Assembly: GCA_947307055.1 (NCBI GenBank)
Contig: CAMZHX010000004.1
Location: 62,001 to 126,000, forward strand
Reading direction: 5' to 3'
Origin: an uncultured Selenomonadales bacterium
GTDB lineage: Bacteria; Bacillota; Negativicutes; Selenomonadales; Selenomonadaceae
DNA: 64,000 nucleotides
The notes beneath the pieces are model-generated. The model did not search any database and was not told the origin of the DNA. It saw only the letters and a program-made list of their open reading frames with translations. Every line of letters begins with the position of its first letter. The stretch's first letter is position 1. Of the stretch, positions 1 through 6,515 are shown piece by piece. Position numbers and translations under genes: made by a program.

Positions 1-386
1 TCGGTCGCGGTTCGTCCTAATTCGTTTTCAAGTCTGGTGACGGTTTGTTCATACTTGCGAATTTTCTGGCGCATCGTGACCGGTATCCAATCTTTCGAGC
101 GCAAATAATCCAAAATCGCGCCGCGAATCCTCACGCCCGCATACGTCTCGAATTTTATATTTCGCGTCACGTCGAAACGGTCAATCGCGTCGAGCAACCC
201 GAAAAACCCGCTACTCAACAAGTCATCTCTATCCAAATGCGGCGGAAGACTTATCGCCAACCGCCCGCACACTATCTTGACCAGTTGCAGATAATGTTCG
301 GCAATCTCGTTGCGCAAGTCAATAGATTTCGTCTCGCGATACTTTAGCCATAACGGCGTTAAATCTTTATTCGCGTCACTTTCCAT
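1..386 (-). CDS. fliA: FliA/WhiG-family RNA polymerase sigma factor (3' end beyond window)
   Basis: Flagellar-type sigma factor that directs RNA polymerase to late flagellar and chemotaxis promoters. Only the N-terminal ~128 codons are inside the window. My translation of the minus strand begins MESDANKDLTPLWLKYRE and shows sigma region 1.2/2 features: HLDRDDLLSSGFFGLLDAI, then RFDVTRNIKFETYAGVRIRG, then AILDYLRSKDWIP, the typical FliA region 2 core. It is the last visible gene of the che operon, the same place sigD holds in Bacillus. The ATG at 386 is used here, but a TTG at 392 in the same frame is better spaced from a GAGGGA ribosome site, so the start may be two codons earlier. Identity as a FliA-type sigma factor is secure; the C-terminal regions 3 and 4 cannot be seen. 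Confidence 0.9.
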   Translation of the reverse strand, partial: MESDANKDLTPLWLKYRETKSIDLRNEIAEHYLQLVKIVCGRLAISLPPHLDRDDLLSSGFFGLLDAIDRFDVTRNIKFETYAGVRIRGAILDYLRSKDWIPVTMRQKIRKYEQTVTRLENELGRTAT

Positions 387-419
387 AGTCAATCACCGTC
401 CCTCGCCAGCGCGAAATTT

Positions 420-788
420 TTAATTCTGATTCGAGAAGTTCATCGGCTGAAAATTATCGTCCACGTCAATTTCAATCAAAGGTTCATTCGCCTCTGAAAT
501 GTCGTCGTCCTCGTGAAGATATTCTTCCGGGTCGAATTCTTCGTCGGTCTCCTCAATCTCCGCGTCGTCAATCAAATGTTCAAGTTCGTTATCGGTTTTG
601 AAAATCGCGTATTCCTCGCCGAGCATCATCAATATGAAACTCGCCAGGCATGTATAAGAAAAGGCCGAAAAGGCTCGTGACGCGATTGTTTCCGAGCGCA
701 CGAAATCGCTTGTCAGCCCCGAAATAAGTACGATAAGTAATGCGATTATGCCGACCGCCAGCGCGATTAAAACTCTTTTGATTGGCAT
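420..788 (-). CDS. small membrane protein of the che operon, unknown function
   Basis: A 122-residue protein I do not recognise. It starts MPIKRVLIALAVGIIALLIV, giving one clear membrane helix at about residues 5-25 and a second weaker hydrophobic stretch at about 40-58 (AFSYTCLASFILMML). The rest is a very acidic tail (EETDEEFDPEEYLHEDDD). The open frame runs upstream into cheD, but the ATG at 788 is chosen because it lies after the cheD stop and begins right at the membrane helix; a weak GAAG precedes it. It sits between cheD and fliA. In Bacillus the membrane protein SwrB (YlxL) lies next to sigD, on its other side, so a motility-related role is possible, but no sequence similarity is claimed. 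Function is inference from position only. Confidence 0.7.
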   Translation of the reverse strand: MPIKRVLIALAVGIIALLIVLISGLTSDFVRSETIASRAFSAFSYTCLASFILMMLGEEYAIFKTDNELEHLIDDAEIEETDEEFDPEEYLHEDDDISEANEPLIEIDVDDNFQPMNFSNQN

Positions 789-837
789 GATTTCTTCAAG
801 GTAATTGTAAAGGTCTGTCACAGCTTCAACACCTGAC

Positions 838-1323
838 TTAAATACTTTTCTCGCCGCGGTCAATAGTTTTAATTTTGTAAGAGCCCGTCGCCAAGTCGAT
901 TGAAACTGTGCGCCCGTAAGTGCCGCCCGTATCCTCCGCGACAATTTTAATGCCGTTGCGTCTCAAAATCTGCTTGCAAGTTTCAGCGTTGCGCGTCCCG
1001 ACTTTCATAATGTCAGTTGCATTGGAGAAAGCAAACATTTGCGCGCCGCCCGCAAGTTTCGCGACGAGCCGATTTTTACTCGCGCCGAGCGCAACTACAT
1101 CGTTAATCATGAGCGGGATTCCTGTATCAGCAAATTTTGCGGGATTATCGCTGGCGCGGGCTTGCGTGCTGTCAGGTAACATGATATGCAACAGCCCGCC
1201 AATTTTCCTAATCGGGTCGTAGAGTGAAACGCCAATACACGAGCCCAAGCCGTAACTGATAAGGGTAGACGGACTGCGCCCGACCTTGTAATCAGCCATA
1301 CCTACTTTAACGAGGTTTGCCAT
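838..1323 (-). CDS. cheD: CheD, receptor glutamine deamidase
   Basis: Chemoreceptor glutamine deamidase, which converts specific Gln residues of methyl-accepting chemotaxis proteins to Glu and partners with CheC in adaptation. It is 161 residues, the usual size. The family signature GLGSCIGVSLYD holds the catalytic Cys at residue 29, and LLHIMLPDS holds the catalytic His at residue 46. The Gly-rich stretch LAGGAQMF and the C-terminal RNAETCKQILRRNGI are also typical. It begins 2 bases after the cheC stop, so the two are translationally linked. Cytoplasmic. The assignment is firm. Confidence 0.95.
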   Translation of the reverse strand: MANLVKVGMADYKVGRSPSTLISYGLGSCIGVSLYDPIRKIGGLLHIMLPDSTQARASDNPAKFADTGIPLMINDVVALGASKNRLVAKLAGGAQMFAFSNATDIMKVGTRNAETCKQILRRNGIKIVAEDTGGTYGRTVSIDLATGSYKIKTIDRGEKSI

Positions 1324-1325
1324 AA

Positions 1326-1940
1326 TTATTCAACTCCCACTGCCTTGACAATCGTGCCCAGCGAACCGGGGTCGGGAACTAGGAAAAAGTGTCCGTTGAT
1401 GCTGTCATCTTCTGCTATGAATTTTGTTTCGATAACCATTGCGCGGTCTCCCATTTGTCCGAGTTGAAGGAGCACAATATTTAAGATTGCGCCTGCCATG
1501 TCCATTGCCAAAGACGGGATTGACGGCAACATAGAAATATTTGTAAAGTGCGAGAACGCGCCGAGATACGAGCCGGAAAGGATATTGCCGACTTCCTTTA
1601 TTGCCGAGACGCTCATTTCGTCAAGTTCTTGGGTAGTGCCATGCGGTCTGCCCATTAAATCATCGGCGAGGAAGAAGGCATTTTCTTTGGGCATAAGGAA
1701 AAGGATACTGCCAGGAGCTTTGCCGTAGACGCGCAGGAATACCGCCACGATAAGTGAATCGGGGCCGCCGACGAGTTCGGGGACTTCTTCAATCGGGATA
1801 ATTGAGACTTTGGGGACGTTCATATCGATTTTTTTGTTGACGATTTGCGAAAGAGCGGTAGCTGAATTGCCCGCGCCGATATTGCCAATTTCGCGCATTG
1901 CGTCGAGTTGAGCCGGAGTTAAATCAAATTCATCAATCAT
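1326..1940 (-). CDS. cheC: CheC, CheY-P phosphatase
   Basis: CheC-type phosphatase that removes phosphate from CheY-P and binds CheD. It is 204 residues from the start chosen here. Two copies of the CheC/FliY active-site pattern are visible: REIGNIGAGNSATALSQ near the N-terminus and KEVGNILSGSYLGAF near the middle, each with the Glu-x-x-Asn pair. An upstream in-frame ATG exists at 1955, but its own codon overlaps the GAGGTG ribosome site, so translation should begin at MIDEFDLTPAQ. It follows cheW across a purine-rich repeat element and is tightly joined to cheD. Confidence 0.94.
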   Translation of the reverse strand: MIDEFDLTPAQLDAMREIGNIGAGNSATALSQIVNKKIDMNVPKVSIIPIEEVPELVGGPDSLIVAVFLRVYGKAPGSILFLMPKENAFFLADDLMGRPHGTTQELDEMSVSAIKEVGNILSGSYLGAFSHFTNISMLPSIPSLAMDMAGAILNIVLLQLGQMGDRAMVIETKFIAEDDSINGHFFLVPDPGSLGTIVKAVGVE

Positions 1941-1962
1941 TTCATAACACCTCATTTGTTTA

Positions 1963-2039
1963 GGGAAAAGGGGGATGGGAGAAGGGAAAAGTAGGGATTA
2001 GGTTTTAAACTTTTCCCATTTTCCATTTCCCTTACCCCT
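1963..2039. repeat. heptamer inverted-repeat element, short form, cheW/cheC gap
   Basis: A purine-rich arm (GGGAAAAGGGGGATGGG, then AGAAGGGAAAAG) is followed by a short core TAGGGATTAGGTTTTAAAC and a pyrimidine arm (TTTTCCCATTTTCCATTTCCC). The arms pair imperfectly, so the che transcript could fold a long hairpin here. The element fills the whole gap between the two genes and reaches the cheW stop codon. The same arms and a nearly identical core recur at 2542-2626. Confidence 0.85.
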
Positions 2040-2522
2040 TTAATTAAGCCCTACGATTTCTTCAAGATTGAGCATGGTGACGAGCCGCCCGTCAATATTA
2101 CCAATGCCGCTTAAAAATTTTTCCATAGCCTTATCGCTGACAGTTTTTTTCGGGTCGACGAGCTTGGAACGAATCGTCAAAACTTCCGAGACCGAATCTA
2201 CCAACATTCCAACTTGCAAGTCGCCAACGATAACCGTAACAATCCTAGCGGTTTTGGTGTAGGGCGTCTCGACAATGCCGAGACGTTTTTTCAAATCGAT
2301 GACGGGCATGACCGAGCCGCGCTGATTGATAACGCCCTTTATGAAACTTGCCGCGAACGGTACGCGGGTTATGTCGGACATGTCGTTAATCTCTTGCACT
2401 TGGAAAATATTAACGCCGTATTCTTCGTCACGCAGTTTGAACGCGACAACTTGCATTGCGTATACCTGCTCGTCGTCGTCGACGCCGCTAACAGGTTTAT
2501 TTGCCACGCTATCTTTAGCCAT
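2040..2522 (-). CDS. cheW: CheW, chemotaxis coupling protein
   Basis: Scaffold protein that couples the CheA kinase to chemoreceptors at the inner face of the membrane. It is 160 residues with one CheW domain: VVAFKLRDEEYGVNIFQVQEI near the N-terminus, then FIKGVINQRGSVMPVIDLKKR, the conserved receptor and kinase contact region, and VGMLVDSVSEVL. The start ATG at 2522 has a strong AAGGAGG site. It lies between cheA and cheC, each gap being filled by a heptamer repeat element. Confidence 0.96.
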   Translation of the reverse strand: MAKDSVANKPVSGVDDDEQVYAMQVVAFKLRDEEYGVNIFQVQEINDMSDITRVPFAASFIKGVINQRGSVMPVIDLKKRLGIVETPYTKTARIVTVIVGDLQVGMLVDSVSEVLTIRSKLVDPKKTVSDKAMEKFLSGIGNIDGRLVTMLNLEEIVGLN

Positions 2523-2541
2523 AAAAAGTCCTCCTTAGTAA

Positions 2542-2626
2542 GGGAAATGGGAGAAGGGAGAAGGGAAAAGGGTAGGGATAAGGTTTTAGACTTTTCCCAT
2601 TTCCCTTTTCCCATTTCCCTTTCCCC
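2542..2626. repeat. heptamer inverted-repeat element, short form, cheA/cheW gap
   Basis: The left arm is four clean heptamers (GGGAAAT, GGGAGAA, GGGAGAA, GGGAAAA). The core is TAGGGATAAGGTTTTAGAC. The right arm is the pyrimidine complement in heptamer steps (TTTTCCC, ATTTCCC, TTTTCCC, ATTTCCC, TTTCCCC). It ends exactly against the cheA stop codon. It could form an arm-to-arm hairpin of about 30 pairs with mismatches in the che mRNA. Confidence 0.9.
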
Positions 2627-4747
2627 TTAGTTCAACATCGTTGCAACGTCGAGAATCAGAGCAACGCGGCCATCGCCAAGCACCGTCGCGCCTGAGAACA
2701 TCTTCAAGCCCATGAACAAATTGCCCAATGTCTTTATAACAATTTCCTGCTGCCCGATTAACTTATCAACGACAATGCCCGCCTTCGAGTCGCCCGCATG
2801 TACTACGACGACAAAAAGTTCGTGCGTATCTTTGACGTGCGGAACCATTAGCGTTTCTTCCATGCGGATTATCGGAATGATTTCGCCGCGCAGGACGATA
2901 ACTTCATTATTCTGAACCGTGCGAATATCGCTAGGTTGAATGCTCAATGTACTATCGATTGACGCAAGCGGGATTGCGTACATTTCGTTTTGCACTTGCA
3001 CGAGCATTGCTTGAATAATCGCCAAAGTCAGCGGCAATTTGATTTTGAAAATGGAGCCTTCGTTGACGTGCGTTTCAACGTCGACTTGTCCGCTCAAAGA
3101 TTCAATCTTGCTCTTAACAACGTCCATACCGACGCCGCGTCCGGAAATGTCGCTGATTTTCTCAGCTGTCGAAAAGCCCGGCAGGAATATAATTCGGACG
3201 GCGTCCGCGTCTTCCATAGAGTCGACTTCTTCCTGACTGAATAGCCCCTTTTCAACCGCCTTGCGACGAATAATATCAGCGTCAATGCCCTTGCCGTCAT
3301 CGGTGACCATGATGACAACGTTATTACCTTCGTGACGCGCAATAAGTCCGACTTCACCGACGCGCGGCTTACCTTTAGCCTCGCGCTCGTCCGGCATTTC
3401 GATTCCGTGGTCAAGACTATTCCTCAACAAATGCATAATCGGGTCGCCGATTTCGTCAATGACTGTGCGGTCAAGTTCGGTGTCCTCGCCCTCGATTGTC
3501 AAATTGATTTCCTTGTTGAGTTCCTTAGTAACGTCGCGAACCATGCGCGGGAAACGGTTAAAGACTTGGCTGACCGGAACCATGCGGACTTTCATAACGA
3601 TATTTTGCAAATCGGTCGTGACCCTGTCCATTTGCTCCAAAGTCTCGGTGAGTTCGGAGAGCCTATGCACTTGCCCGATTTGTTCGAGGCGCACCTTATT
3701 TATAACCAGCTCGCCCATTAAGTTCATCAGGGTATCGAGCTTTTCAATATCGACGCGGACGGATTGTCCCGCATGACTTTTCTTTTGAGCGGCCGCATTA
3801 GCCGGAGCTTGACCGCCACCCGCCGCAGGTTTATTAGCAGGCGCGGAAGGTTTCGGGGCTGGCGCGGGAGTTGGAGCCGTCGCGGGAGCTGTCGACGCTG
3901 ATTTTTGTTCGACGACCGGAGCTGGTGCAGGTTCAGGAGCAGATGACGCAGTCGCAGCGAATTTTATAACTTGCGTCTCGGCGTTCTCGACTTCGGACAC
4001 GCCCATAACCGCATCGTGAATAACTTCTTCGTCAACGCCCGTTATCAAAATGACTTCAAACGAACGCTCGAAAGCTTCCTGTTCCAATTCTTCTGCGGGC
4101 GGGATTGTCCGAATAACTTCGCCGACTTCCTCAAGAGAATTCATAACCATATACGACCGCGCAGACTTTAGCAGACAAGTTTCCGTCAGCGTAACTTTCA
4201 AATAAATTCCGTGCATACCGGATTTTTCAGCTTCAGTGATGATGCTCTTTTCAGTCTCGGAAAGTTCGACGGGAACATCGGAAGAAACCGCAGCAGTCGG
4301 AGCGGCAGGAGTTTGAGCGGCGGGCGCGGGCGTAGAAGGTTGAGCCGCAGGAGCAGGGGCACCTTCGCCGCGCATTATCGCAGTTAATTTCGCAACCAAT
4401 TCCGATACATCGATAAGGTCTTCGGGGTCGCCATTTGCCACGTTGTTAATCATTTGCTCCAAAGAGTCAATACATTTGAACAGCGTATCGATAATATCGC
4501 CGGTTACTTTGAGCTGTTCCTTGCGCAACATGTCGAGTACGTCTTCCATTTCGTGCGTAAGCTCGGCGATTTTGTTGTAACCCATTGTCGCCGACATACC
4601 CTTCAAGGTGTGCGCGTTTCGGAAAATTTCATTGAGTATGGACAAATCCTCGGCGTTATCTTCCAAGCCGAGCAAACCGTCATTTAGCGATTGCAAATGT
4701 TCTTTCGACTCGTCGAGAAACATATCCATGTATTGGTTGGTTTCCAT
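2627..4747 (-). CDS. cheA: CheA, chemotaxis histidine kinase
   Basis: Central chemotaxis kinase that autophosphorylates on a His and passes phosphate to CheY and CheB. Domains in order: HPt domain at 1-130 with the phospho-acceptor His46 in RNAHTLKGMSATMGY; a Pro/Ala-rich linker; a P2 response-regulator docking domain at about 165-265; a second Pro/Ala linker; the dimerisation domain starting near VDIEKLDTLMNLMGELV; the ATPase domain with HLLRNSLDHGIE, DDGKGID and GRGVGMDVV; and a C-terminal CheW-like domain. Its 706 residues are normal for Firmicutes CheA. The start has an AAGGAGG site. The gene is separated from cheB by the S23-like element. Confidence 0.97.
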   Translation of the reverse strand: METNQYMDMFLDESKEHLQSLNDGLLGLEDNAEDLSILNEIFRNAHTLKGMSATMGYNKIAELTHEMEDVLDMLRKEQLKVTGDIIDTLFKCIDSLEQMINNVANGDPEDLIDVSELVAKLTAIMRGEGAPAPAAQPSTPAPAAQTPAAPTAAVSSDVPVELSETEKSIITEAEKSGMHGIYLKVTLTETCLLKSARSYMVMNSLEEVGEVIRTIPPAEELEQEAFERSFEVILITGVDEEVIHDAVMGVSEVENAETQVIKFAATASSAPEPAPAPVVEQKSASTAPATAPTPAPAPKPSAPANKPAAGGGQAPANAAAQKKSHAGQSVRVDIEKLDTLMNLMGELVINKVRLEQIGQVHRLSELTETLEQMDRVTTDLQNIVMKVRMVPVSQVFNRFPRMVRDVTKELNKEINLTIEGEDTELDRTVIDEIGDPIMHLLRNSLDHGIEMPDEREAKGKPRVGEVGLIARHEGNNVVIMVTDDGKGIDADIIRRKAVEKGLFSQEEVDSMEDADAVRIIFLPGFSTAEKISDISGRGVGMDVVKSKIESLSGQVDVETHVNEGSIFKIKLPLTLAIIQAMLVQVQNEMYAIPLASIDSTLSIQPSDIRTVQNNEVIVLRGEIIPIIRMEETLMVPHVKDTHELFVVVVHAGDSKAGIVVDKLIGQQEIVIKTLGNLFMGLKMFSGATVLGDGRVALILDVATMLN

Positions 4748-4765
4748 AAAGTATCCTCCTTTTTA

Positions 4766-4800
4766 GGGAAAAGGGAAATGGGAAATGGGAAATGGGAAAA
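4766..4800. repeat. left heptamer arm of the S23-like element
   Basis: Five perfect 7-base units in a row with no extra bases: GGGAAAA, GGGAAAT, GGGAAAT, GGGAAAT, GGGAAAA. It lies between the cheA ribosome site and the stop codon of the S23-like gene. Confidence 0.93.
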
Positions 4801-4804
4801 GTGT

Positions 4805-5179
4805 TTACCAGTCCCTTGTATTTTTTTCCTTGTCCCTAAGTTTTGTAATCATTGAATTAAGCATACGTTCAATCTCGTTGAGCAATGACAATGACGCCTC
4901 AAGGTCTTCTTGCTCCAAGTAATTAAGTCTTACGCAAAGCAAAAGTTGAGTTTCGACTTCTGCCTTTGAGCCGCGTGCCATTGACAAAAATCTCAAATAA
5001 TCTTTGGTAGAAAAACGCGCATTATCTTCCGCAATGTTCGACGGAATGGAAACGACTGCTCGTCTAAGTTGATTTGTTAAACCGTAGAGTTCTTCATTAG
5101 GCAATTTTCTAGTAAGGCGATAAACTTCTGTAGTTAAATCCATTGCCTTTTGCCAGACCATCAATTCTTTATATTGCAC
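4805..5179 (-). CDS. four-helix-bundle protein, S23/IVP-like
   Basis: A 124-residue protein of the four-helix-bundle family first known from open frames inside 23S rRNA intervening sequences and distantly related to Avd of diversity-generating retroelements. Family marks are clear: YKELMVWQKAMDLTTEVYRL at the N-terminus, LRRAVVSIPSNIAEDNARF, STKDYLRFLSMARGSKAEVE, TQLLLCVRLNYL. A longer frame opens inside cheB, but its first part only translates the purine repeat (KGKWEKGNGK), so the GTG at 5179 is chosen; it gives the usual family length. It interrupts the che operon and is bounded by inverted heptamer repeats. The biochemical role of free-standing family members is not known to me; nucleic-acid binding is a common guess. 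Confidence 0.85.
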   Translation of the reverse strand: MQYKELMVWQKAMDLTTEVYRLTRKLPNEELYGLTNQLRRAVVSIPSNIAEDNARFSTKDYLRFLSMARGSKAEVETQLLLCVRLNYLEQEDLEASLSLLNEIERMLNSMITKLRDKEKNTRDW

Positions 5180-5187
5180 AATCTCAA

Positions 5188-5222
5188 TCTCCCTTTTCCC
5201 ATTTCCCTTCTCCCATTTCCCT
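5188..5222. repeat. right heptamer arm of the S23-like element
   Basis: Five pyrimidine 7-base units on the plus strand, complementary in type to the left arm. On the minus strand they read GGGAAAT, GGGAGAA, GGGAAAT, GGGAAAA, GGGAGAT with a one-base offset. The arm abuts the cheB stop codon and supplies the purine-rich leader of the S23-like gene. Confidence 0.9.
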
Positions 5223-6368
5223 TTATCGACGCACCGCGTCGACGATAGCTTCAGCAATTTTATTCAAAGGGCGAATTTCATCGGCAAGCCCCGCGTCGAC
5301 TACCGCCTTAGGCATACCGTAAACTACGCAACTATTTTCATCTTGCGCGATTGAATAACCGCCGGTCGCTTTGATTTTCTTCATGCCCTCGCAGCCGTCC
5401 GAACCCATGCCCGTCATTATCACGCTAACCAAATCTCTGCCGAATTGCGACGCCGAATCGAACATATAATTGACGGTCGGGCGAAGATTCCCAACGCGCG
5501 GCTCTTGGCTCAAAACGATTTTCCTTTCGCCGCCGCTAGCAGGGACAATCCGCAAATGATAATCTCCGGGCGCAATGTACACTTGACCCGGTTTGATAAT
5601 CTCGTCGTGTTCCGCCTCCTTGACTGCGATTTCGCTAATTGAATTCAATCTTTCCGCCAAAGATTTCGTGAAGCCTGCGGGCATATGCTGAACGATAACC
5701 ACGCCGCAAGGAAGATTGCCCGGCAAGCGCGTTACGACTGACTGCAGAGCTTGCGGGCCGCCCGTCGATGTCCCAATAACTACAAGCTTTTTGCCCGTTC
5801 CAGGAATGATTCTTCTGACTGGCGCAGTCGTGCTCGGAACGCGGTTAATCGTCGGCTTTTGCCCCAAGACAAGTCCTGTCCTGCGCCTGACTTCGACGCG
5901 GCGTGTTGTCGGCTCTATGTTGGAAGGTTTCGGGCTGTAGACGAGCGGACTACTTGCGGCGAAATTTTTTCTGGCATGAGCCTTCGCCGCCAATCTGCAC
6001 TTCGACAAAATTTCGTCCTTTATCGTGTCGATTTTCGAGATAGCTCCGCCCGCCTTGCTCACGAAGTCGACCGCGCCCAGCGCAAGTGCTCGAATAGTTT
6101 CATTCGTGCCCTTTTGCGTCGCGGAACTTATCATGATGACCGGCAGCGGGCATTGCTCCATAATAATTCCCAAAGCCGTTAGCCCGTCCATTATCGGCAT
6201 CACAACATCGAGCGTCAAAATATCCGGCTGCAACTTCTTGACCTTCTCGATTGTGTCTTGACCATTGACCGCCGTGCCGACGACCTCGAAATCGCTTTGA
6301 CTTTTGAACAAATCAGAGAGGACTTTTCGCATAAAAGCCGAGTCATCAGCAATTAAAACACGAATCAC
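5223..6368 (-). CDS. cheB: CheB, chemoreceptor methylesterase/deamidase
   Basis: Response regulator that removes methyl groups from chemoreceptors when phosphorylated by CheA. The receiver domain is at 1-120, with the acidic pair D8/D9, phospho-acceptor Asp54 in DILTLDVVMP and Lys in DFVSKAGG. A linker rich in basic residues follows to about residue 185. The C-terminal esterase has the catalytic Ser in IGTSTGGPQALQ, His in VIVQHMPAGFT and Asp in VIMTGMGSDGCEGM. The start is GTG at 6368, eight bases after a GGAGGCG site. It is the first gene of the operon, 147 bases downstream of accC in transcription order. Confidence 0.97.
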   Translation of the reverse strand: MIRVLIADDSAFMRKVLSDLFKSQSDFEVVGTAVNGQDTIEKVKKLQPDILTLDVVMPIMDGLTALGIIMEQCPLPVIMISSATQKGTNETIRALALGAVDFVSKAGGAISKIDTIKDEILSKCRLAAKAHARKNFAASSPLVYSPKPSNIEPTTRRVEVRRRTGLVLGQKPTINRVPSTTAPVRRIIPGTGKKLVVIGTSTGGPQALQSVVTRLPGNLPCGVVIVQHMPAGFTKSLAERLNSISEIAVKEAEHDEIIKPGQVYIAPGDYHLRIVPASGGERKIVLSQEPRVGNLRPTVNYMFDSASQFGRDLVSVIMTGMGSDGCEGMKKIKATGGYSIAQDENSCVVYGMPKAVVDAGLADEIRPLNKIAEAIVDAVRR

Positions 6369-6455
6369 CTTAGACGCCTCCCTTTGGCTGAAAAATTTTC
6401 TACGTTTTCAAAACAATTATTTACTAGTATTCGCCCGACTTCCTAAAGTTCCTTC

Positions 6456-6485
6456 ATTGTAGCAAAAAAATAACCGCCCTTTCAA
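6456..6485 (-). promoter_or_regulatory. possible sigma-70-type promoter of the che operon
   Basis: On the minus strand, TTGAAA and TACAAT are separated by 18 bases, about 90 bases upstream of the cheB start. The -35 box lies within the loop of the accC terminator hairpin, so the two overlap. A FliA-type promoter was not evident. This is a pattern match only. Confidence 0.4.
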
Positions 6486-6490
6486 GCGGC
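6463..6490 (-). terminator. rho-independent terminator after accC
   Basis: On the minus strand the stem CCGC, loop TTGAAAGG, stem GCGG is followed by TTATTTTTTT. It lies 25 bases past the accC stop codon and separates accC from the che operon. Confidence 0.7.
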
Positions 6491-6515
6491 AAAAAAGTTT
6501 CACGCGACAAAAATT

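Larger units (their letters stand above)
4766..5222. mobile_element. heptamer-bounded element carrying an S23-like gene
   Basis: Putative element inserted between cheB and cheA. The left end (4766-4800) is exactly five purine heptamers: GGGAAAA, three GGGAAAT, GGGAAAA. The right end (5188-5222) is five pyrimidine heptamers reading TCTCCCT, TTTCCCA, TTTCCCT, TCTCCCA, TTTCCCT, so the ends are inverted repeats. Between them lies one gene for a four-helix-bundle (S23/IVP-like) protein. The elements at 1963, 2542 and 59556 have the same ends but only a core of about 11-20 bases. Mobility is inference: no target duplication was established and no transposase is present. Confidence 0.6.

Noticed and set aside
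5180-5222. S23-like gene as a sign of a nearby 23S rRNA gene or intervening sequence
   Set aside because: No rRNA sequence is visible on either side; the neighbours are cheB and cheA.
4805-5257. Longer version of the S23-like protein starting inside cheB
   Set aside because: The extra N-terminal part only translates the cheB end and the heptamer repeat; the family starts near YKELMVWQKA.
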